From: Cupriavidus sp. WGlv3
GTDB lineage: Bacteria > Pseudomonadota > Gammaproteobacteria > Burkholderiales > Burkholderiaceae
Assembly: GCF_023952475.1 (NCBI RefSeq)
Contig: NZ_JALHRX010000031.1
Location: forward strand, 1 to 37,614
DNA: 37,614 nucleotides
Direction of reading: 5' to 3'
Positions 7,557 through 15,190 of the stretch are shown here, one piece after another; position 1 is the stretch's first letter; each line of letters begins with the position of its first letter. The notes below the pieces were generated by a model. That model worked only from the letters and a program-made list of their open reading frames with translations, made no database searches and had not been told where the DNA came from. Position numbers and translations under genes: made by a program.

Positions 7557-7913
7557 ATGCGCCGGTTGTTCCTGATCTTCCTCATGCTTGTCTTGCCGTT
7601 CCAGTTTGCCTGGGCCGGTGCGGCAGCGTATTGCCAGCATGAGGCAACGGTGCCGGGCATCTGGCACTTCGGGCACCACGAGCATCAGCACCAGGGCCAG
7701 TCGGACCTTGAACAGGTCGAAAAGCAGAACAAAACGGGTATACATAGTGACTGTGGCGTCTGCCACATGGCATCCGTGCCGTTCGCCTGGGCCGCCAATC
7801 CTGGCCTGGAATCCCTGCAGCGTGTCGAAATGGCGCCAGTCGTCGTGCAGGCGCATTTCACCTCGCACAACGCCAGGGCGCCGGACCGCCCCCAATGGCC
7901 CCGTCTCGCCTGA
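7557..7913 (+). CDS. czcI: CzcI-like periplasmic protein
   Basis: A 118-residue small exported protein. The signal peptide is MRRLFLIFLMLVLPFQFAWA with likely cleavage after AWA. The mature part has a histidine cluster (HFGHHEHQHQ, about residues 37-46) and DCGVCH (about 65-70), both suited to binding Zn or Cd. Its position directly ahead of czcC and its length match czcI of the C. metallidurans czc determinant, where CzcI is thought to modulate expression or metal sensing rather than transport. The rest of the mature protein is poorly conserved, so the call rests on position, signal peptide and His/Cys content. Confidence 0.85.
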   Translation: MRRLFLIFLMLVLPFQFAWAGAAAYCQHEATVPGIWHFGHHEHQHQGQSDLEQVEKQNKTGIHSDCGVCHMASVPFAWAANPGLESLQRVEMAPVVVQAHFTSHNARAPDRPQWPRLA

Positions 7914-7985
7914 CCGGCGAGACGATCTCTTCCTGACGATCCTCGTCTCGCCGAATTCCCCTGGTACTTTCCGTGGTGCAATTCG

Positions 7986-9242
7986 ATGCGAAGACTTTTC
8001 CTGCAGCTCGGGCTGGCGGCATGCGCGCTCAGCCCTACTCTTACCCTCGGCCAGGCCCTGCCTGCCACCACCGGTGCCGTTGCAGCGCAGCGCGATGACG
8101 CTGGGCCGCTGACGCTCGAGACCGCCCTCGCCCTGGCGGCAGCTGGCAACTTCTCACTGTCCGCGGCGGCCAAGGAGGTCGACGCAAACGAAGGCGCGAT
8201 CATGCAGTCGCGGGTGATTCCCAACCCGGAAATCGCCGCGGTCATGGAAGACACGCGCAAGGCGACGCGCACCACGACCGGACAGGTCAACATTCCGCTA
8301 GAACTCGGCGGCAAGCGCTCGGCCCGAATTGCGGCCGCCGAACGCGGGCGGGACGTCGCCCAGGCGCAGTTGAGCAGTCTCCGCGCCGACCTGCGCGCAT
8401 CGGTCATCGCGGCCTTCTTCGGTGTCCTGATTGCGCAGGAGCGGGTCAAGCTCGCGACCGGCTCGGCGGACATCGCCGCCAAGGGTGCCCAGGCCGCTGC
8501 CCGGCGTGTGGCCGCGGGCAAGATCTCGCCAGTCGATGAGACCAAGGCGCGTGTCGAACAGGCCAACGCCGAACTGGAAGTCGCCGAGGCCACCGCGGAA
8601 CTGCAGACGGCACGGCAGGCGCTTGCCACCTTGTGGGGGAACGCCAGCCCGCAATTCACGGAGGCGGTCGGTGACCTCGATGCCCTGCCGACGCGACCGG
8701 CGCCGGACTTGCTGCGCGCGGAACTCGAAAGGTCGCCGGCCCTGCTGGCAAACCGGCTGGAACTGGACCGACGACAGGCACTGGTCGGGGTCGAGCGCAG
8801 CCGCCAATACCCGGACCTGACGCTCAGTGTCGGCGCCAAGCGTGACAACGAAGCCAACCGGAACATGGCCGTACTTGGCGTCGCCATCCCGTTGCCGCTG
8901 TTTGACCGGAACCAGGGCAATCTCTACGAGGCCATCCGCCGCGCCGACAAGGCGCAGGACGAGTACCTTGCCAGCCAGATCCGCCTGAACAACGCCCTGC
9001 AACAGGCTTCAAACCAGCTGTCGGTGTCACGGGCTTCCGCCCAGGCGCTGAAGACGACCGTGTTGCCCGGGGCCCAGCAGGCGTACGACGCGGCCACCAA
9101 GGGATTCGAAGCCGGCAAGTTCAACTTCCTGGACGTACTGGACGCCCAACGCACCCTGTTCCAGGCCCGCATCCGTTATCTCGGCGTACTGGCCCGCACC
9201 TACGAGGCCGCCACGAACATTGACCGCATCCTCGGTCGCTAA
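7986..9242 (+). CDS. czcC: CzcC outer-membrane factor
   Basis: A 418-residue TolC-like outer-membrane channel of the CzcCBA efflux complex. There is a signal peptide of about 25 residues ending near GQALPA. Two repeats of the OEP domain follow, with long alanine- and glutamine-rich coiled coils: 'ARVEQANAELEVAEATAELQ' in the first half and 'RLNNALQQASNQLSVSRAS' in the second. The conserved 'FLDVLDAQRTLFQARIRYL' lies near the C-terminus. It forms the exit duct for metal ions pumped by CzcA through CzcB. czcB starts 15 bases after its stop. Confidence 0.94.
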   Translation: MRRLFLQLGLAACALSPTLTLGQALPATTGAVAAQRDDAGPLTLETALALAAAGNFSLSAAAKEVDANEGAIMQSRVIPNPEIAAVMEDTRKATRTTTGQVNIPLELGGKRSARIAAAERGRDVAQAQLSSLRADLRASVIAAFFGVLIAQERVKLATGSADIAAKGAQAAARRVAAGKISPVDETKARVEQANAELEVAEATAELQTARQALATLWGNASPQFTEAVGDLDALPTRPAPDLLRAELERSPALLANRLELDRRQALVGVERSRQYPDLTLSVGAKRDNEANRNMAVLGVAIPLPLFDRNQGNLYEAIRRADKAQDEYLASQIRLNNALQQASNQLSVSRASAQALKTTVLPGAQQAYDAATKGFEAGKFNFLDVLDAQRTLFQARIRYLGVLARTYEAATNIDRILGR

Positions 9243-9257
9243 AGGGACTACCGCAGC

Positions 9258-10838
9258 ATGTCAATTACTACCAAGCAAAAGTCCATCATCGCGGCAATCG
9301 TCGTCATTGGTGCGCTGGCAACCGGAGGCGTACTGTTGACGAGCGGCCAGTCCGGCAGTGGCGCGGACGAACATGGGCACAGCCATGGCGACCATGCGGA
9401 GGCCAAGGGCCACGCGGACGCGGAACACCACGACGGCGGCAAGGAGGCAGGACACGACCACGCCGAGGGCCATGCCGACGAAGAGCATCATGAAGCCGGC
9501 CCGAAGGGGCCTCACGGCGGCCAGTTGCAGACCGAGAAGGACCTGACCATTGAAACCCTCCTCGCCGAAGATGGCGACGACGCTCGCCTCCGGCTGTGGG
9601 GCACGCGCAAGGACAAGGCTATCGCTGCAAAAGACCTTGCGGCGACGGGCACACTCAAGCGTCCCACGGGCGAGACCGAAGCGTTGGCGTTCGTCGCCAA
9701 GGACGGCTATCTGGAAAGTACCACCGCCATCGGCGAGCCCCATGTCTTCCAGGCCGATATCGTGGTACGCGCCGCTGGTGCTCAGCTGACCGTCGCACTC
9801 AACAAGGACGAGGATGTCGTTCGCCTGAGCGAGAGCCAGCTCAAGTCATCGAACGTCGCGATCCAGGCAGCCGGCCCGGCGCAGATTGCCTCGACCCTGC
9901 AGTTCCCGGGCGAGATCCGCTTCAACGAGGACCGCACCGCCCACGTGGTGCCGCGCCTGGCGGGCGTGGCCGAGGCCGTGCCGGCATCCCTGGGCCAGAC
10001 CGTGAAGAAGGGCGAAGTGCTGGCCGTGATCGCGAGCACGCAGCTCTCCGAGCAGCGCAGCGAACTGCTCGCGGCCCAGCAGCGTCTTGCACTGGCCAAG
10101 ACCACCTACCAGCGTGAGAAGAAGCTCTGGGAAGAGCGGATTTCCGCCGAGCAGGACTACCTGCAGGCCAGGACCGCGCTGCAGGAAGCGGAGATCGCGG
10201 TGCGTAACGCCGGCCAGAAGCTGAGTGCCATCGGCGCTTCGGCTGCGTCCAAGGGCCTGAACCGGTTCGAGCTGCGCGCGCCGTTCGACGGCGTGATCGT
10301 GGAAAAGCATCTGGCGTTGGGCGAGGCCGTGAAGGAAGACGCCAATGTTTTCACCATCTCGGACCTGAGCACGGTGTGGGCCGAGTTTGTCATCTCCCCC
10401 AAGGACCTTGGCAATGTCCGCGTTGGCGAACAGGTGACGATCTCTTCGACGGCCTTCGAGGAGAAGGCGCAAGGCAAGGTTTCCTATGTCGGCGCCTTGC
10501 TGGGCGAGCAGACCCGCACGGCGCGCGCGCGCGTGACCCTGAACAATCCCAAGATGGGCTGGCGTCCCGGCCTGTTCGTAACCGTTTCGCTGACGGCTGG
10601 CGTCGCCGAAGCACCGGTGACCGTGACTACGGAAGCGATCCAGACGGTGCGCGATGAGCCCGTCGTGTTCGTGGCGGTGCCGGGCGGATTCTTGCCGCAA
10701 CCGGTCAAGCTCGGGCACTCGGACGGCAAACGGACCGAGATCCGAGAGGGCATGCGCGCCGGCATGAAGTACGCCGCGACCAACTCGTTCCTGCTCAAGG
10801 CCGAACTCGGCAAGGCGGGCGCGGAACACGCGCACTGA
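9258..10838 (+). CDS. czcB: CzcB periplasmic adaptor (membrane fusion protein)
   Basis: A 526-residue adaptor linking CzcA and CzcC. An N-terminal membrane anchor (about residues 10-30) is followed by a very His/Asp/Glu-rich stretch at about 37-85 (HGHSHGDH, HHDGG, HDHAEGHADEEHH) that should bind several divalent cations. After an N-terminal CzcB-specific beta domain comes the biotinyl-lipoyl half-motif GVAEAVPASLGQTVKKGEVL, an alpha hairpin (about 260-325), the second lipoyl half (LRAPFDGVIVEKHLALGEAVKE) and the beta-barrel (TVWAEFVISPKDLGNVRVG). The protein ends in HAH. Metal capture in the periplasm followed by delivery to CzcA is the known role of such adaptors. Its spacing to czcA (14 bases) indicates one operon. 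Confidence 0.94.
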   Translation: MSITTKQKSIIAAIVVIGALATGGVLLTSGQSGSGADEHGHSHGDHAEAKGHADAEHHDGGKEAGHDHAEGHADEEHHEAGPKGPHGGQLQTEKDLTIETLLAEDGDDARLRLWGTRKDKAIAAKDLAATGTLKRPTGETEALAFVAKDGYLESTTAIGEPHVFQADIVVRAAGAQLTVALNKDEDVVRLSESQLKSSNVAIQAAGPAQIASTLQFPGEIRFNEDRTAHVVPRLAGVAEAVPASLGQTVKKGEVLAVIASTQLSEQRSELLAAQQRLALAKTTYQREKKLWEERISAEQDYLQARTALQEAEIAVRNAGQKLSAIGASAASKGLNRFELRAPFDGVIVEKHLALGEAVKEDANVFTISDLSTVWAEFVISPKDLGNVRVGEQVTISSTAFEEKAQGKVSYVGALLGEQTRTARARVTLNNPKMGWRPGLFVTVSLTAGVAEAPVTVTTEAIQTVRDEPVVFVAVPGGFLPQPVKLGHSDGKRTEIREGMRAGMKYAATNSFLLKAELGKAGAEHAH

Positions 10839-10852
10839 TACCGGAGACCAGC

Positions 10853-13800
10853 ATGTTCGAACGTATCATTCGCTTTGCCATTGAGCAGCGCTGGCTGGTG
10901 CTGCTGGTCGTGCTCGGCATGGCCGCGCTGGGCGTGTACAACTACACCCGCCTGCCGATCGATGCCGTACCCGATATCACCAACGTCCAGGTACAGGTCA
11001 ACACGGCCGCGCCCGGTTATTCGCCGCTCGAGGCGGAGCAGCGCATCACCTTCCCGATCGAGACCGCGATGGCGGGCTTGCCCGGGCTGGAACAGACCCG
11101 CTCGCTGTCGCGCTATGGCCTGTCCCAGGTCACCGTCATCTTCAAGGATGGCACCGATATCTACTTTGCGCGGCAGCTGGTCAACCAGCGCATCCAGGAA
11201 GCGCGCGAATCCCTGCCGGTCGGCCTGACACCGACGATGGGCCCGATTTCCACCGGCCTCGGCGAGATCTACATGTGGACGGTCGAAGCCACCGAGGGCG
11301 CAAAAAAACCGGATGGCAAGCCCTATACGCCTACCGACCTGCGCGAGATCCAGGACTGGGTCATCAAGCCGCAGCTGCGCACCGTGCCGGGCGTCACCGA
11401 GATCAACACCATCGGTGGATACGCCAAGGAGTACGTGGTAGCACCCAGCCTGGAGCGGTTGTCGAGCTACGGCCTGTCCCTGGCCGAGCTGGTGGCGGCG
11501 CTCGACAAGAACAACATGAATGTCGGCGCCGGCTACATCGAGCGCCGCGGCGAGCAGTACCTGGTGCGCGCGCCGGGCCAGGTCCGCTCGATCGAGGATA
11601 TCGGTGATGTGGTCATCGGTGCCAATAAAGGCATCCCGATTCGCATCCGGGATGTGGCCGATGTCGCCATCGGCAAGGAACTACGCACCGGTGCGGCGAC
11701 CGAGAACGGCCAGGAAGTGGTGTTGGGCACGGTCTTCATGCTGATCGGCGAGAACAGCCGCGCGGTCTCCCAGGCCGTCGACAAGAAGATCGCCGCGATC
11801 AACAAGACCCTGCCGGCCGGCGTCAAGGCAGTACCGGTGTACGACCGGACCACGCTGGTGGACAAGGCCATTGCCACGGTGAAGAAGAACCTGCTGGAAG
11901 GCGCCATCCTGGTGATTGCGGTGCTGTTCCTCTTCCTCGGCAATATGCGGGCGGCCGTCATCACGGCCCTGGTCATCCCGCTGTCCATGCTGTTCACCTT
12001 TACCGGCATGGTGAGCTACAAGGTCAGTGCCAACCTGATGAGCCTGGGCGCGCTCGATTTCGGCATCATCGTCGACGGCGCCGTCGTCATCGTCGAGAAC
12101 TGCGTGCGGCGCCTGGCGCATGCCCAGTCCCTGCATGGCAGGCCGCTGACCCGGACCGAACGTTTCCACGAAGTGTTCAATGCATCGAAGGAAGCCCGCC
12201 GGGCCCTGATCTTCGGTCAGCTGATCATCATGATCGTGTACCTGCCCATCTTTGCGCTCAGCGGCGTGGAAGGCAAGATGTTCCACCCGATGGCCTTCAC
12301 GGTGGTGCTGGCATTGTTGGGAGCGATGATCCTGTCGGTCACCTTCATTCCCGCGGCCGTGGCGCTCTTCATGGGCGACCGGATCTCCGAGAAGGAGAAC
12401 CGGCTGATGGCGTGGGCCAGGAAGAAATATGAGCCGGCCCTGGACGCCGCGCTGCGCAATACGTCGATCGTCGCCGTCTTCGCCGCGGTCCTGGTCCTGT
12501 TCTCCGTAGCCGTGGCCAGCCGGCTTGGCACGGAGTTCATCCCGAACCTCAACGAGGGCGATATCGCCGTGCATGCCCTGCGCATCCCCGGCACCAGCCT
12601 GAGCCAGGCGGTTGCAATGCAGGGCGAGCTGGAAAAGCACATCCGGAAGGTACCCGAGGTGGAGCGCGTCTTCGCCAAGATCGGCACGGCCGAGATTGCC
12701 ACCGATCCCATGCCGCCCAACGTCGCGGATACCTTTGTCATGCTCAAGCCGGCCGACCAGTGGCCGAGCCCGCGCCGCAGCCAGGCCGAGGTGCTCGCCG
12801 CCATCCAGGAGATCGTGAGCAAGGTGCCGGGCAACAACTATGAGTTCACCCAGCCGATCCAGATGCGATTCAACGAGCTGCTTTCCGGCGTGCGCAGCGA
12901 CGTGGCCGTCAAGCTGTTCGGCGACGACATGGACCAGTTGAACAAGGCCGCAGCCGGCATCGCCAAGGCCCTGCAGGGCGTGGCCGGCGCCGAATCGGTC
13001 AAGGTGGAGCAGACTACCGGCCTGCCGATGCTGACCATCAACATCGACCGCCAGAAGGTATCGCGCTATGGCATCAGCCTGTCGGAAGTGCAGGAGACGA
13101 TCTCCACCGCCATCGGCGGCCGGGAAGCCGGACTGCTGTTCGAAGGGGACCGCCGCTTCGATATCCTGGTCCGGCTGCCAGACGAGGTGCGGCAGGACAT
13201 CGAGGCACTCAAGCGCCTGCCGGTGCCGTTGCCCAAGGAGGTCGCCTCGCAGGCCACTTCTTACGTGCCACTCGGCGAGCTGGCAAGCTTTGACATGGCA
13301 CCGGGTCCGAACCAGATCAGTCGCGAGAACGGCAAGCGGCGTGTGGTGATCAGCGCCAACGTACGCGGACGTGATATCGGCTCTTTCGTCGCCGAGGCGG
13401 AAGACAAGATCGCATCGCAGGTGCAGATCCCTGCCGGCTACTGGACCACGTGGGGTGGCACCTTCGAGCAACTTCAGTCCGCCACGTCGCGGCTGAAGGT
13501 CGTGGTGCCGGTCGCGCTGCTGCTGGTCTTCCTGCTGCTGTTTACGATGTTCGGCAATCTCAAGGACGGCCTGCTCGTCTTCACGGGCATTCCGTTCGCG
13601 CTGACCGGCGGCATCCTGTCGCTATGGCTGCGCGGGATTCCGCTATCTATCTCGGCGGCAGTGGGCTTCATCGCCCTGTCCGGCGTGGCGGTGCTCAATG
13701 GCCTGGTGATGCTCTCCTTCATCCGCACGCTGCGCGAGGAAGGCCGGGAGCTGGACGAGGCGGTGCGGGTCGGTGCCATCACGCGCCTGCGCCCGGTGCT

Positions 13801-14020
13801 GATGACGGCGCTGGTAGCTTCGCTGGGCTTCGTGCCCATGGCAATCGCGACGGGAACGGGGGCGGAGGTGCAGCGGCCGCTGGCCACCGTGGTGATCGGC
13901 GGCATCCTGTCTTCCACGGCACTGACCCTGCTGGTCCTGCCGGCCCTCTATCGCTATGTCCATCGCCGCGATGAAGAGGAGGCGGCCGTGGTCGAAGTGC
14001 CTGGCAGACAGCCGGCCTGA
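10853..14020 (+). CDS. czcA: CzcA heavy-metal RND efflux pump
   Basis: A 1055-residue RND proton antiporter with twelve membrane helices and two large periplasmic domains. Helix 4 carries DFGIIVDGAVVIVEN with Asp402, Asp408 and Glu415, the HME1 signature of Zn/Co/Cd exporters and at the same numbering as classical CzcA. The N-terminus (MFERIIRFAIEQRWLVLL) and the periplasmic segment after helix 1 (PIDAVPDITNVQVQV) are typical. The family is usually 1040-1065 residues, so it is complete. GGAG lies upstream of the ATG. It forms the CzcCBA complex with the two preceding products and drives metal from periplasm, or cytoplasm via CzcD, to the outside. Confidence 0.96.
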   Translation: MFERIIRFAIEQRWLVLLVVLGMAALGVYNYTRLPIDAVPDITNVQVQVNTAAPGYSPLEAEQRITFPIETAMAGLPGLEQTRSLSRYGLSQVTVIFKDGTDIYFARQLVNQRIQEARESLPVGLTPTMGPISTGLGEIYMWTVEATEGAKKPDGKPYTPTDLREIQDWVIKPQLRTVPGVTEINTIGGYAKEYVVAPSLERLSSYGLSLAELVAALDKNNMNVGAGYIERRGEQYLVRAPGQVRSIEDIGDVVIGANKGIPIRIRDVADVAIGKELRTGAATENGQEVVLGTVFMLIGENSRAVSQAVDKKIAAINKTLPAGVKAVPVYDRTTLVDKAIATVKKNLLEGAILVIAVLFLFLGNMRAAVITALVIPLSMLFTFTGMVSYKVSANLMSLGALDFGIIVDGAVVIVENCVRRLAHAQSLHGRPLTRTERFHEVFNASKEARRALIFGQLIIMIVYLPIFALSGVEGKMFHPMAFTVVLALLGAMILSVTFIPAAVALFMGDRISEKENRLMAWARKKYEPALDAALRNTSIVAVFAAVLVLFSVAVASRLGTEFIPNLNEGDIAVHALRIPGTSLSQAVAMQGELEKHIRKVPEVERVFAKIGTAEIATDPMPPNVADTFVMLKPADQWPSPRRSQAEVLAAIQEIVSKVPGNNYEFTQPIQMRFNELLSGVRSDVAVKLFGDDMDQLNKAAAGIAKALQGVAGAESVKVEQTTGLPMLTINIDRQKVSRYGISLSEVQETISTAIGGREAGLLFEGDRRFDILVRLPDEVRQDIEALKRLPVPLPKEVASQATSYVPLGELASFDMAPGPNQISRENGKRRVVISANVRGRDIGSFVAEAEDKIASQVQIPAGYWTTWGGTFEQLQSATSRLKVVVPVALLLVFLLLFTMFGNLKDGLLVFTGIPFALTGGILSLWLRGIPLSISAAVGFIALSGVAVLNGLVMLSFIRTLREEGRELDEAVRVGAITRLRPVLMTALVASLGFVPMAIATGTGAEVQRPLATVVIGGILSSTALTLLVLPALYRYVHRRDEEEAAVVEVPGRQPA

Positions 14021-14153
14021 TCTGGCCGTGACTAAGCCGGGTTCCGGCATCCGGGCCCGGCTTCAGAATATTCTGTCACGCGCGCCCAACCTTCCACCAC
14101 CACGGGTTCACCGGGGTGCGCTGAGGCGGGCACGGAGCAATGGTGACGCCGAT

Positions 14154-14191
14154 CGCCTTTTGATTTAAAGCGTTATACGGATCAAAAGGCG
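14154..14191 (+). terminator. inverted repeat between czcA and the next small gene
   Basis: Arms CGCCTTTTGAT (14154-14164) and ATCAAAAGGCG (14181-14191) are perfect 11-base complements around a 16-base loop. No T-run follows on the plus strand, so it is either an attenuator or factor-dependent terminator after czcCBA, or a protein-binding site ahead of the downstream small gene. Confidence 0.4.
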
Positions 14192-14278
14192 AGTTGCTTC
14201 GCGAAATGGCCCTCGGAAGCGTCTTGGATTGAGGGTCGACCTGTGCGTTTTGCCGCTTCGCAAGGGGAATAGCGTCCC

Positions 14279-14461
14279 ATGAACCACAATCACGTTTCCA
14301 ATGAGGTAGCGGTCACCATCGGTGTCTTGACGGTCGGGCTGCTATTGCTATTCGGCGCCTTTGCCGCCTTTCTTCGTTGGCGTCATGGGCCGATGACAAA
14401 GTCAAAGAAAAAGTCAAAAGCACGGCCCAAAGGTCAGAGCGGTCCAAGGCGTCGTGGTTGA
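14279..14461 (+). CDS. small single-helix membrane protein
   Basis: A 60-residue protein of unknown family. A polar N-terminus with MNHNH is followed by one hydrophobic helix (about residues 10-32: VAVTIGVLTVGLLLLFGAF) and a strongly basic tail (KSKKKSKARPKGQ..RRRG). By the positive-inside rule the tail should be cytoplasmic. AAGGGGAA lies 13 bases before the ATG. It lies 258 bases after czcA and just before the transposon end at 14611. A function in metal efflux is possible from position only. Length and composition are gene-like, but no homologue is known to me. Confidence 0.5.
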   Translation: MNHNHVSNEVAVTIGVLTVGLLLLFGAFAAFLRWRHGPMTKSKKKSKARPKGQSGPRRRG

Positions 14462-14610
14462 CGCAGACACACATGCATTGACCGGAAGTCGGTGCCCGGG
14501 ACCGCTTCCGACTGGGGATGCCACACGGCTAAACGTGGTTTGATTTGGTCCGACGGGCAGCAATGAACGACCGTGGGGGTTCAGTGACCACGAGGATGGT
14601 GATGGTATAC

Positions 14611-14656
14611 GAGGGTCGGCCGGGATTCGTGAAATTTTCGCCAAAGTTGGCTTAAC
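14611..14656 (+). repeat. 46-bp transposon inverted repeat, left copy
   Basis: It begins GAGGGTCGGCCGGGATTCG and ends TTGGCTTAAC. Compared with the reverse complement of 27411-27456 it has four mismatches (positions 14, 20, 36 and 37). Similarity continues weakly inward (TGATC at 14659-14663 is also found at the matching offset on the right), which supports GAGGGTC as the outer tip and TTAAC as the inner end, as in Tn3-family repeats. Confidence 0.75.
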
Positions 14657-14733
14657 TATCTGATCCGTAAAGAAAAAATGTCTCTGCGTCGAGCCAGCCA
14701 CGGTTGTGTGGGCAACACTTGGCGTGACTGCCG

Positions 14734-15120
14734 CTATCGCATACGGATGTAGGCACTGAAGAGCCCCGGGTGCAGGTCGCGGAAGGTCTTTCGTCGTTCG
14801 AGGAGTTCATGCTGCCGGCCTTCGCGTTCCAGGCTCAGCATGTCGAGCATGAGCGAGGGCATGTCGACCAGTATCTCGATGGTCGGCGCGAGCGCGTCGA
14901 TCGGATATTCCGAGGTCAGCCGAAGCGGCGCCTCACGTCCGCCGGTGGTCGCGTTGCTCAAGCGCCGCCAGCACGTCATTGCGTAGCATGACGTCGCGGC
15001 TGTGTTCGAAGAGGTCGAGCCGATTCGTCACGGTGTTCAGGTCGGTGGTTTTCCAAGAGTCTGCGTCAGTTGCCCGCTTGCAGGAGCGGGTCACGACGGG
15101 TAAGCCTTCGACATGCGTCG
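14734..15120 (-). pseudogene. frameshifted gene remnant between transposon end and tnpA
   Basis: On the minus strand one frame reads GLPVVTRSCKRATDADSW, then TVTNRLDLFEHSRDVMLRND and VLAALEQ, then a stop at 14933-14935. A second frame continues sensibly with LRLTSEYPIDALAPTIEILV and LLERRKTFRDLHPGLFSAY and a TAG at 14734. The two join near 14940, so this is probably one gene with a single-base shift. I do not recognise the family. The fragment lies between the transposon's left repeat and the tnpA stop, where little or nothing is usually found in Tn3-type elements. Confidence 0.4.
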
Positions 15121-15190
15121 ATGGCGCTGTCTCGCACGACGATGGCGCGCCGCGCTCGCGGAAGTCGCGGGCATTCTTGCCAACCTCCCA

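Noticed and set aside
11681..13471. 596-codon minus-strand frame opposite czcA
   Set aside because: Antisense shadow of czcA with low-complexity His/Gln/Asp composition and no domain features.
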